Of a stretch of DNA of 52,113 nucleotides, positions 15,919 through 25,000 are shown piece after piece; positions within the stretch are counted from its first letter, which is position 1; each line of letters starts with the position of its first letter. Below the pieces are notes generated by a model that was not told the origin of the DNA, searched no databases, and saw only the letters and a program-made list of their open reading frames with translations. A program made the position numbers and the translations under genes. Source of the stretch: CBDVBD01 sp965372135 (GTDB lineage: Bacteria > Electryoneota > RPQS01 > CBDVBD01); NCBI GenBank assembly GCA_965372135.1, contig CBDVBD010000003.1, forward strand, positions 1-52,113, written 5' to 3'.

Positions 15919-17892
15919 ATGAAACGTTGTACGATACTAGTGGCATTGCTTTGTGTTTTTCTGTGGAGTGTGCACGGGTTATGGGCACGACCGCGTCCGG
16001 AACGGATCGGACTGCCGCCTGTGATGACTCCGGCGTCATCGTGGGATGATCCCTACTCAAATGATGACAGCCTGCACATTTACGACACTCGCCATTACGA
16101 ACTTCGGGTGGATTTCGACCTGACCAACCAGCTAATTTACGGGGATGCCACCATTCACTGTATCAGCACCGATAACACCTTGGATGAGATACTGTTGGAA
16201 TTGAAGTCGTTGACCATCGACACGGTGCAGGTGGATGGGGTGATCAGCGCATACGATTACCATTCGGATTCGTTGTTTGTGCCGCTGCCAGCACCGCTTC
16301 TTGAAGGAGATAGTGTCACGGTACGAGTGGTGTATCACGGGCATCCGTATCATGAAAGCTGGGGTGGGTTTTATTTCAATTGGAACGTGGCGTTCAATTT
16401 AGGTGATGGATTAAACGCGAATCCGCCGCCCATCAACCACGTTTGGTTCCCCAATTGGCGGCATCCGGCGGATAAGTTTACCATGGAGATGTGGTTTACG
16501 GTGCCGGACGACAAAGTGGCAGGTTCCAATGGGGAACTGATCGAGGTAATCGAAAACATCCCAGAGCAGACGGTAACATGGCATTGGCAGCAGCACGAAC
16601 CGGTGTCCTCCTATCTGTTTTGCGTGGCGATTTCCAATTACATTATCCTGGAAAATCCGGTGTACGACTGGATTCAGAATTTCGTATATCCCGGGGACAG
16701 CGCTCAAGCTGTGGAGTCGTATTCCAACCTGGATGAGATGATGGATTGCTATCAGTATCGCTTCAGTCCGTACCCATATACAGGGAAATTTGGATACGCT
16801 CAGGTCAGCACCGGGGATATGGAGCACGTGGGATTGGTGGCGCACAGAGAAAATGCGGTCAATGGCGGACATGGTAACGATTGGCTGCTGGCGCACGAAA
16901 TGTCGCATATGTGGTGGGGGAATTTGATTACCTGCGGTACCTGGAAAGATCTGTGGTTGAATGAAGGTCAAGGCACTTACTGCGAAGCACTTTACTTCGA
17001 ATGCGCCAATGGCGCACAGGGATATAGAAACTATATGCAGAGTTCGCTGATGGGACCATATTTAGGCTCAGGGCAGCTTTTTCCTATTTATGATCCGATA
17101 AGTATGTGGTCATACACCGTGTACGAAAAGGGGGGTTGTGTGATGCACATGCTTCGGGGCGTGTCGGGGGACTCGCTGTCTTTCGGGGGGTGGAATGATT
17201 ACGGCGATCAGTATCGGTTTGACACCGCAACCACCGATGATTTTCAGACGGTGATGGAGGATTACAGCGGGCAGGATTTAGACTGGTTTTTCGACCAATG
17301 GATTTACGGTCCCGGGTATCCGCGGTATAATTACGCTTGGGAGGCGGTGCCCAACGGGAACCAGTGGGATATTCATCTGTGGGTAGATCAGGTGCAGTCT
17401 TCCGGCGGTCCTTTTACCATGCCGATCGATTTTGCAGCGATATCCGGCGAGGATACGGTGGTCACCACGGTGTGGATTGACAGCGACCCGGACACTGCGA
17501 TTTTCCCCGGAGGTTCCAACCAGCCGACAAGTCTGATTTTCGACTACCACAATTGGGTGCTGGAACGGCATACCGAAGTGCCGTCGGCGGTGCTGGAGGA
17601 TACTCATGTGCCGCTTACCTATTCGTTACAGCCGGCATTTCCCAATCCGTTCAATGCCAGTACGGTGATTTCTTACAGCGTGCCGGTGCTGTGTCATACG
17701 GAACTTGCCGTATATAACATATTGGGGCAGCAGGTAGCTACTTTGGTGTACGGCGACGTCGAAGCCGGTACTCATACGGTGGCTTGGGACGGCAGGGATA
17801 TGTCAGTAGTTCCGGCTGCGTCGGGCGTGTATTTGGTCAGCATGACAGCGCCGGGATTTCAACAGGTTCAAAAGGTCATCATGCTGCGATGA
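15919..17892 (+). CDS. Secreted M1-family metallopeptidase with C-terminal sorting domain
   Basis: 657 residues from the ATG at 15919, which gives a signal peptide ('MKRCTILVALLCVFLWSVHG') and has GGGTGGA upstream; an earlier in-frame ATG at 15859 lacks both. The N-terminal beta domain (about 50-240) precedes the catalytic domain. 'GDMEHVGLV' stands in for the GAMEN substrate loop; the zinc ligands are H326 and H330 of HEMSH and E349 of 'LNEGQG', matching the HEXXH-X18-E spacing. Residues about 570-657 form a FlgD-like sorting domain ('PAFPNPFNASTVISY', 'YNILGQQVATL', 'SGVYLVSM'), implying surface display or release by a type IX-like route. It probably trims peptides outside the cell. The stop overlaps the next gene (ATGA). 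Confidence 0.9.
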   Translation: MKRCTILVALLCVFLWSVHGLWARPRPERIGLPPVMTPASSWDDPYSNDDSLHIYDTRHYELRVDFDLTNQLIYGDATIHCISTDNTLDEILLELKSLTIDTVQVDGVISAYDYHSDSLFVPLPAPLLEGDSVTVRVVYHGHPYHESWGGFYFNWNVAFNLGDGLNANPPPINHVWFPNWRHPADKFTMEMWFTVPDDKVAGSNGELIEVIENIPEQTVTWHWQQHEPVSSYLFCVAISNYIILENPVYDWIQNFVYPGDSAQAVESYSNLDEMMDCYQYRFSPYPYTGKFGYAQVSTGDMEHVGLVAHRENAVNGGHGNDWLLAHEMSHMWWGNLITCGTWKDLWLNEGQGTYCEALYFECANGAQGYRNYMQSSLMGPYLGSGQLFPIYDPISMWSYTVYEKGGCVMHMLRGVSGDSLSFGGWNDYGDQYRFDTATTDDFQTVMEDYSGQDLDWFFDQWIYGPGYPRYNYAWEAVPNGNQWDIHLWVDQVQSSGGPFTMPIDFAAISGEDTVVTTVWIDSDPDTAIFPGGSNQPTSLIFDYHNWVLERHTEVPSAVLEDTHVPLTYSLQPAFPNPFNASTVISYSVPVLCHTELAVYNILGQQVATLVYGDVEAGTHTVAWDGRDMSVVPAASGVYLVSMTAPGFQQVQKVIMLR

Positions 17893-18542
17893 TGATCCGG
17901 ATTGCCAAGGCAGTCGCACTTTTGGAATCCCATTTCGGAGTACCGGAATGGTCCGGTCCTCGGGATCCTATGGAAACTTTAGTAGGAACCATCCTGTCCC
18001 AGAACACTACCGGCACCAATCGAGATCGGGCGATAGGGGCGCTCAAGCAGCGATTTAACGATTGGGAGGAAATCCGGCAAGCACCACCGGACAAGCTGGC
18101 TGACGTTATCCGGGTGGCAGGGCTTGCCAACCAGCGCAGTAAGCGGATTATCGCGTTGCTGGAGTGGGTCAAGCAACGTTGCGGGAATTACGATCTTTCA
18201 GAAATGTGCAGTTGGAGTTTCCAGCAGGCGGTTGACGAATTGACTCCGCTGCCGGGAATCGGGGTTAAAACGATTTCCGTGACGCTGCTGTTCGCCTGCG
18301 GGCAGGACTTGTGCCCGGTGGACACCCATGTGTACCGAGTGGTGCGCCGGCTGGGTTGGGTACCCGATTCCAGCTCGCGGGATTCGACTTTCTTTCAATT
18401 ACAGGATCAATTACCCAAGGGTAAAGGGTACTCGTTGCATGTGAATTTGATTCGGTTGGGAAAGCAAATCTGCAAGCCGCGAAATCCTAAGTGTACTGAA
18501 TGTCCGTTGAACGCGGATTGCAACTATTTCAAAGCGGTTTAA
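17889..18542 (+). CDS. nth: Endonuclease III-like DNA glycosylase/AP lyase
   Basis: 217 residues. The start ATG (17889; a second ATG follows at 17892) overlaps the stop of the peptidase gene. The helix-hairpin-helix 'LTPLPGIGVKTISV' contains the lyase Lys (K127), and 'CPVDTHVYRV' contains the catalytic Asp (D145). Four cysteines (195, 202, 205, 211) with CX6CX2CX5C spacing bind a [4Fe-4S] cluster. The enzyme removes oxidised bases in base excision repair. Substrate class (Nth versus a related HhH-GPD subfamily) cannot be fixed by eye. Coupling to a secreted peptidase gene has no obvious functional meaning. Confidence 0.9.
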   Translation: MMIRIAKAVALLESHFGVPEWSGPRDPMETLVGTILSQNTTGTNRDRAIGALKQRFNDWEEIRQAPPDKLADVIRVAGLANQRSKRIIALLEWVKQRCGNYDLSEMCSWSFQQAVDELTPLPGIGVKTISVTLLFACGQDLCPVDTHVYRVVRRLGWVPDSSSRDSTFFQLQDQLPKGKGYSLHVNLIRLGKQICKPRNPKCTECPLNADCNYFKAV

Positions 18543-18629
18543 TGATACCTGTACACCAGAGGGAACTTATCTAACATACAATGGTTTGTACTATAAATAC
18601 TAAATCTGATTTAGAGTAAAACTGACATT

Positions 18630-19496
18630 ATGGCACAAAAACAGACCGATAAGCAAAAAATTGAGCTGAATCCTACCAATACCAGGTTGTGGGTGGTGGT
18701 AATCGTTTTTTTGTTCACTTTTCAGAATTTATTCGTACCGAAAAGTGTGCTGGTGAGGTTTATTGGCAACCTTTGGCACGGAATGATTTTCCAGTTCCTG
18801 CCGACCTTCAGCGAACCGTGGCAGCTAATCCAAAATGGCTTGACTTATCTGGTTTTGGCATGGCTGTTTCTACGGTCGGCACACCGTCCCATGGGGTCGA
18901 TTGGCGCAACCATCGATGCTTGGAAAATCGGGTTTACCTGGGGGATTGGAGCGTTTTTTGTCAGTGCTGTGGTGTTATTTTTTGGAGGTGGTGTCTTAGC
19001 GAGGTTTGACAGCACACCGTCGTTGTTTGGTTTTGTACCAGTGCAGGTGGGTCAGTTTTTCAACGCCTTCGGACAGGAGTTGTGTTTCCGAGCCTTCCTC
19101 CAGACCAGCGTAGTGATCATTGCCATCCGATACCTTAAGGACAACCAGAAAGCAGCCTGGTTAGGGATTATAGTTTCGACACTATTCTACACTGTATTTC
19201 AAGCTCCGGGATTTGCGGATGCCGGATTCCATGGGTTTTCATTGATAGGTGCGTTGATTCACACCAGCTTGATTTTCGCCCTGCTGGTCAGCGTAATTTA
19301 CGCTATCACCAATAATTTTGTGTTAGTGGCATTCATTCATGGCGGGTATTATGCGCTGTCCTATTGGACAGTGGATGGAATTTATGCGCACTTCCCAGCC
19401 GATATCTTCCTGCTAACCATAATCGGAATCAGCTTGTTAGCGTACAAGAGCAATCCGGGTGCATTAAAGTTGGCACCACTGGCAATAGAAGTCTAA
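18630..19496 (+). CDS. CPBP-like (Abi/Rce1) membrane protein with degenerate active site
   Basis: 288 residues with about seven hydrophobic helices. The region 'GQELCFRAFLQ' corresponds to CPBP motif 1 (EExxxR) but has Gln for the first Glu. 'LFYTVFQA' is at the place of motif 2 (FxxxH) and lacks the His, and 'AFIHGGYYALSYW' is like motif 3 (HxxxN/D) without the Asn. CPBP proteins are intramembrane proteases; with two or three key residues changed this copy may be inactive or a divergent family. No Shine-Dalgarno is evident. It converges on the next gene with 4 bases between stops. Confidence 0.6.
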   Translation: MAQKQTDKQKIELNPTNTRLWVVVIVFLFTFQNLFVPKSVLVRFIGNLWHGMIFQFLPTFSEPWQLIQNGLTYLVLAWLFLRSAHRPMGSIGATIDAWKIGFTWGIGAFFVSAVVLFFGGGVLARFDSTPSLFGFVPVQVGQFFNAFGQELCFRAFLQTSVVIIAIRYLKDNQKAAWLGIIVSTLFYTVFQAPGFADAGFHGFSLIGALIHTSLIFALLVSVIYAITNNFVLVAFIHGGYYALSYWTVDGIYAHFPADIFLLTIIGISLLAYKSNPGALKLAPLAIEV

Positions 19497-19500
19497 GCGC

Positions 19501-19899
19501 CTATGTAGCATACACTACGACACGGAATTGCCCGCTGCGGTCCGGAGTTTCACCCATTGCCGTCAAGATTCCGAGAATGAACTCCCGATACAACTCTTCT
19601 ATAAAGACCTTTATTTCCAACTGATTACCATTCACCAGCACTTCCACGTCATGGGGTTCGATGGTAATCTCCACCTTTTCCAGATTTTCCGGGATATCTT
19701 CTAAGGTTAAAGTAAAAGCGAACAGCACGTCCCGGAACACCTGCTGCACATATTTCTTCATCTTCACCGCATTATCTCCCATATACACTTCCGCCATGAC
19801 ATTATCGGTTTTCCCCTGGTCGTCGTCCGCCCATGTTTGTAGTGGCAGAATTACGGCTATTACTAACGTGATCAGAAGGGGGAGATGATGGTAACGCAT
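19501..19899 (-). CDS. Small exported protein of unknown function
   Basis: 132 residues with a signal peptide ('LPLLITLVIAVILPLQTWA') and no recognised domain. The mature part has a helix-like segment ('MKKYVQQVFRDVLFAFT') and a beta-rich segment ('KVEITIEPHDVEVLVNGNQL'). It is the third gene of the sigma/anti-sigma operon (47 bases after the anti-sigma stop, with its own GGAGG), so it may be part of the envelope signal sensed by that pair; this is inference from position. Confidence 0.7.
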   Translation of the reverse strand: MRYHHLPLLITLVIAVILPLQTWADDDQGKTDNVMAEVYMGDNAVKMKKYVQQVFRDVLFAFTLTLEDIPENLEKVEITIEPHDVEVLVNGNQLEIKVFIEELYREFILGILTAMGETPDRSGQFRVVVYAT

Positions 19900-19946
19900 T
19901 GTTCCTCCATAAGTTGTTAATTAGAATTGGTGATGTATGAAGTTCT

Positions 19947-21248
19947 TTAATTGGCAAGTTCAAGCAGCTTTTCCCAGCGTACCTGGTAACGTTGCTTCCC
20001 CCAGGAGTCTTCTAAACGTTCCCGGTAGGTTTCCATTAGTGGTTTGAGATTTTCGAAGGCTTCCTGATTGCGGTCCTGCAGCGCCTGGCGGAAAAGGACA
20101 CCGGCTAAATACGGAATCACTTCCAGACGGCAGGATTTTCCTTCACAACGACGGTATTCATGCCATAAGCTGTCAGCCTGAGTGGGAAATACCAGATCGG
20201 TAGTTATCGACACCTGATACTCCTCCCAGTATGAAAGGTGGGAAAATGGAGCGGTAAGCACCGGATCAGATTCAACGCTGAGATGGCGCGTGGTCTCAGT
20301 CTGAAATGTCATCCGGTCTTTGGAAACGCCAGCTCCTCGCGATGATGTACTGCCCAGGGTCATTCCTTCCTGTGTTTCCTTTATCGATATATCCATCTGG
20401 CTTTTTTTAGCTTCCTGGGGAGGGACTTCAGAGACTTCACTGGATCTCCCACCCCGGAAATGGAACTCGCCTTCCTGGTCCACATGCACGCCTGGCAGTG
20501 TCCGAAGGGCGTCTCTAACATCTTCCACAGTCCTATCGAGCCTTTTCTCACGAGCTGGGGGTTCTATGCTCATATCTTCTGAAAATTCGGCAACATCCTC
20601 CTCGTGGGACAGTGTTTCATCCTTCCTATAAACTGATGGCAAAGTGGGTGGTTCTTCCACTTGCAGTTTTCTGTCCAATTCGGGGGATGGTGCTTTCAAC
20701 GGTGGCTCCCCTGCTGCTGATTTTAAGATGACAGGAACCTCGGATTTCGAGGTTGTGTCTATCATTTCCCCTTCGACAAGTTGTTCAGTAGCAAGTTCCT
20801 GCAAAACAGTATGTTCAGATTGCTCAACGGGGCGATCTGATATAGCATGTTCGGGAATGGTACTTGTTGATGGTGTTATCTGCTCCATTGTGATTTGGCG
20901 CGATACCACGAAAGCCATGACTGCTACTGCTACAACGGCACCCGCCTTCACCACCGCATATCGTGGTGATAACAGCCATGACAGCCTCTCCATGATCCCA
21001 GCGCGGTGTCGGACTTTCCCCGGTGTAATGGCGCGATCGATGCCGTCCCGCATGCGCTGCCAGGCTTCTTCACCGGGATCCAAACCCTGGTTTTCCGCCA
21101 CCAGGCTATCCATCTTACACAGAGCCTCCCATTCCGCCTGGCAGACTGGACACGATTCCAGATGGTCACTGATAATTTTGCCTTCTTGCGGGTTTAGTTC
21201 GCTGTCGAGGAAGGCTTCTAACTTTTTCTGTATCTCTTGGCAATCCAT
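19947..21248 (-). CDS. Anti-sigma factor with zinc finger and a TonB-plug-like periplasmic segment
   Basis: 433 residues. The N-terminus is an anti-sigma zinc-binding domain ('MDCQEIQKKLEAFLDSEL', then 'DHLESCPVCQ', the HX3CX2C motif). A single membrane helix follows ('AVVKAGAVVAVAVMAFVVS', about 96-115). The outside part has a long polar stretch and then, at about residues 240-273, 'VEDVRDALRTLPGVHV' and 'EGEFHFRGGRSSEV', which reads like the plug domain of TonB-dependent receptors. A helical tail ends the protein. It should hold the sigma factor encoded 30 bases upstream inactive at the membrane. The plug-like piece is unusual (see findings). Confidence 0.85.
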   Translation of the reverse strand: MDCQEIQKKLEAFLDSELNPQEGKIISDHLESCPVCQAEWEALCKMDSLVAENQGLDPGEEAWQRMRDGIDRAITPGKVRHRAGIMERLSWLLSPRYAVVKAGAVVAVAVMAFVVSRQITMEQITPSTSTIPEHAISDRPVEQSEHTVLQELATEQLVEGEMIDTTSKSEVPVILKSAAGEPPLKAPSPELDRKLQVEEPPTLPSVYRKDETLSHEEDVAEFSEDMSIEPPAREKRLDRTVEDVRDALRTLPGVHVDQEGEFHFRGGRSSEVSEVPPQEAKKSQMDISIKETQEGMTLGSTSSRGAGVSKDRMTFQTETTRHLSVESDPVLTAPFSHLSYWEEYQVSITTDLVFPTQADSLWHEYRRCEGKSCRLEVIPYLAGVLFRQALQDRNQEAFENLKPLMETYRERLEDSWGKQRYQVRWEKLLELAN

Positions 21249-21278
21249 CGGTGGAAGCCTCTAATTTATCGATTCGAT

Positions 21279-21839
21279 CTACAGGTGATCTTTCAACAAC
21301 TCGCGTAATTTCTTCCGAGCCCGGTGCAGCCGTGACATCACTGACCCCCGTGGGATATTTAGCACCTCGGCAATTTGGTCGTAGCTCAGGTGTTCCTGGA
21401 TTCTAAGGAGCAGGACTGCCCGTTGGTCTTCCGGCAGCGCCTGGGCGGCTTTCAAGGCAATGGCTCCGATTTTTTCCATATCCGGCTGTAAAGGATCGGG
21501 ATTATCCGCTGCTGTATTAACAACTTCTTCCAACGCCACCGTAGAGCGACGTTTCCGCTTATCAAGCTGAGTCAGCGCCATATTGATCGCAATCCGGTAC
21601 AGCCAGGGTTGAAACGGGCGATCCGAATCATACTGATCCAACGACCGATAGGCACGGATAAAGGCGTCCTGCACAACATCTTCAGCGTCAGCCGGTCGCC
21701 CCAGCATTTTCAGTACCAGGAAATACAGCGGTCGCTGGTACTTCAACACTAAGCGGTCGAAGGCTTTGGTGTTTCCTTTCCGGGTTTTGAGGATCCATGC
21801 GCAATCCTCACGGGCTGATGCATCGAAATCGTTGCCCAT
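21279..21839 (-). CDS. ECF RNA polymerase sigma factor (sigma-70 family, RpoE/SigW type)
   Basis: 186 residues. Sigma region 2 is at about 20-90 ('GRPADAEDVVQDAFIRAYRS', 'FQPWLYRIAINMALTQLDKR'); region 4 is at about 128-182 ('LPEDQRAVLLLRIQEHLSYD', 'IAEVLNIPRGSVMSRLHRAR'). There is no region 1 or 3, as expected for group IV sigma factors. Together with the downstream anti-sigma gene it forms an envelope-stress-type regulatory pair. Its regulon is unknown. The nearby surface proteins are candidates, but no shared promoter motif was verified. Confidence 0.93.
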   Translation of the reverse strand: MGNDFDASAREDCAWILKTRKGNTKAFDRLVLKYQRPLYFLVLKMLGRPADAEDVVQDAFIRAYRSLDQYDSDRPFQPWLYRIAINMALTQLDKRKRRSTVALEEVVNTAADNPDPLQPDMEKIGAIALKAAQALPEDQRAVLLLRIQEHLSYDQIAEVLNIPRGSVMSRLHRARKKLRELLKDHL

Positions 21840-22003
21840 GCCTGACTTTTCGGTATCATGATCCCCGGATTTTGTATATCCCTGCGGTCAAAGAGCCTGC
21901 CCTATTTATACTACTCCGGAATTATCAGATTATTCCTAAGCAGAATCAAGCTCAACCATATTTCGCACGGATAGTAGTATCCTGAGGGAGTCAGTGGATA
22001 AAG

Positions 22004-22036
22004 AAAAAGGGTGTCCATATTGGGACGCCCTTTTTG
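22004..22036 (-). terminator. Intrinsic terminator after the C25 protease gene
   Basis: AAAAAGGGTGTCC pairs with GGACGCCCTTTTT (one G-T wobble) around a six-base loop, with T-runs on both strands. It lies 14 bases after the stop of the minus-strand protease gene. The same gap (21840-22049) is otherwise upstream sequence of the sigma gene without a recognisable promoter. Confidence 0.88.
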
Positions 22037-22049
22037 CTTGCGAGAATTA

Positions 22050-25000
22050 TTATCGTAACATTACCGCTTTCTTCAAGTCCTCGAAGATTACGGCATGGTT
22101 TTGCATAACCATGATTCGGTAGAAATACACCCCCGACGAAATACCGGACCCATCCCAAGTCACGCTGTGGAAGCCTGCAGGCAATGGTTGATCGATCACT
22201 ATCGTAACCTGTTGTCCCAGCACGTTATAGATTTGTACGGTCACACGACCGGCTTGAGGCAGGTCAAAGGGGATGGTGGTTTCAGGATTGAATGGATTGG
22301 GGTAATTCTGGTGTAATGCGAACCGTTCCGGGAGTAAGTTGTTTCCTGATTCCGGAATATTGGATGCTTCGTACAACACCGACACATGGTTGGTGGTATC
22401 GCTTTCACCCAACGTAAAACCGGCAGTGACATAATACTCGTAGGTGCCATTTTGGGGCGGGATGTCCTGATATTCATTATTTTGCACCAAGGAGTCAATG
22501 GCAACGCCATCGCGGTAAATGACATAACCTAAGAATTCCAACGATTCATCGATGCCGTTATTACCTGGGGTTCGGTTATTCCGATGGAGTTGATTTTCCG
22601 ATGCCACCGAGGACAAAGTTCGGGATACTTCTACCAACTGGGGCTCACCTGCACTCTGAAACACTGTGGGATCCCATTGCAACAACAAGTAGTTGTTTTC
22701 CGCCATTCCGGTAAGATCGGCGGGAGGCTCCAGATAAGGTAGATTGATGTCAATCCCTGAAAGAGTGCCACTTGACGGTACCACCAGATTCGCCATGGTG
22801 ATGGTTCCATACCCGTAGAGTGACGCCATCAATACCTGCAAGCCCGACGGGACATCGATCAGAGTATAGGTGCCATTGGCAAGGGGGTTGGTAGTGGCGG
22901 TTCCGATCCGGACTGTCACGTCCTGGATGCTGCCGCTGCCACCAAGCAGCGACGCTGTGCCAATCACAGTACCGGACGACAACGTGTCGACGGTAGTAAA
23001 CAGGATAGCGGTTTCCGGGACGATTTCCATTCCATAGCGGTCGTACTCGCCATCGTATAGGTACTGGATACCGATCGCCTGGTCAGAACTTTCGATTCCA
23101 ATGGTGCAACTGGAAAAGTCATTGGCGGTCTGATATTGAAACAGGATTTGACCGTCACCAGTTGAAGTAGGATATACCGCCGGATCGTACAAGATAATCT
23201 CAAAAGTGTCCCATTGGTACGAGGGACTGTACCGGTGTATCTGGTAATACTCAACCACAAATCGTCCGCCGACCGTGTCTGCCCAAACCCAAATCGAGCC
23301 GCCATTTTCGGGATTCAGGTCCTGCCATTGGAGCGCCATCATGGCTGGAGGACCACCTGGATTGGGGATTGGGGTGTTGAAATAAGAGGTGCTGGTGGTG
23401 TATCCCAAGCAAACCCAGCCGTTCGAACAGACATAGATATAGTTGAAATCCGATCCGTAATATTGGAAAGTGAACGGTAATTCGAACACCCGGGTTTGAT
23501 CGTCATTAATAATATTGCTGAAGGTGCCGGGACCGCCCAAGTTAGAATTAATCTCTACCCAATTATACTGCGGTGCGCCGGTGATTTCCTCGGAATCGTA
23601 CGCCATGTAGCCATAATTGTCCGGTCCGGTGGGAAGCTGCGTGGCATCGCCAACTTCCACTTCGAAGCGATCCACCTGGCTTCTACCGGTGGCAGCTTCG
23701 TTGACTGATAAGATCAATCCGGCTGGGTATCCCAACGGACACGCCGACGACGCTGTTACAGTAAAGGTCTCGGAGGCTTCCTGGTCCGGATCCAACGCTG
23801 AAAAAGTACCGGTTCCGGAACCGATAGTGACCAGGGCTTCCAAAGTAGTGAGTTCCGCTGTCATGGCTGCGGAAGCGCTGCTTCCCTGATTAGTGATTGT
23901 GATTTCCAGGTCAGCGGTTTCGCCGGGATCCAGGATGCCATCGTTGTTGCCGGCAGCGTCGTCCACGGTAACTTCGGTGCATACGATATCGGGTGCATGT
24001 GCGACTATTTCGAAATCCGATTCCCAGCTGCCTTCGTTCGATACCGCGATTACGGTAAATTCGATACCGGTGTAATCCGGAACTTCCGGGGACAGCTCAA
24101 ATTCGAAGGCATCCTCCACCGTCACTTCCTGCTCAACCCCAATGTCGCCGAAGGCGGCTATAGAGTCAGTGATAGTGATTAAATCGCTATCACAACCCAG
24201 GGTGACATTAACGTTGGTGGCAGTTTGGGTGCCGTGATTTCTCAAGGTCATGTCCAATGTCACCGACTCGTTATAGTCTAATAGTCCATTGTTGTTGCCG
24301 GTGGAATCATTTATGGTGTGGCTTTGGTAAGCCACAAACGGTCCGGATGGGATGATAACCTGCAGTGTTCCTTCATAGGGGTGGATGTTGTGACCGGTTA
24401 CATGGATTGCTAATTCCATGGGTGCCGATGGTGGCTGATCAAATAGGATTTCTGCTTCACCGGATGCATTGGTGTATGCAGTGCCGCAGATCTCGTCATC
24501 CATCACGCACACCATGGCGTTCTCCACCGGAACACCACCATCGGTGACTTCCACGGTTACACTATTGGCACCCACGAAAACGACCGAAGGGTGATCCACC
24601 GTCACCAACTGAGGAACTGACGTCCACAGGTCCACGGTGGGATCGCCAAGGATATTGTACATTTCGAAATACCGCCGTACTGTCTGAGTACTGCCGTAGT
24701 GTTGATACAACCCAATTTTCCCATAATTGGTCATCCCGCTGACCCAGGTAAATTCCACGTCATCCCCCGGGTTCTGGTTGTCAAAGAAACCTTCGAAAAG
24801 TTCCTTTTCCAATATGTCGTCCTCATCCCAATAGGAAGTCACCGAGGAACCCCAAAAAGTAACCGCAGCGTGGTCTTCCCGAATCCAAGTTTCCCCAAAA
24901 CATTCGTTATATTCGAATTGTCCGGTTTGGCAAGAAAAGGAACAGACAAAGGGAAACACTGAATTGGTCAGGTTGCGTACGTCGTTCTGATCCATAGGTG

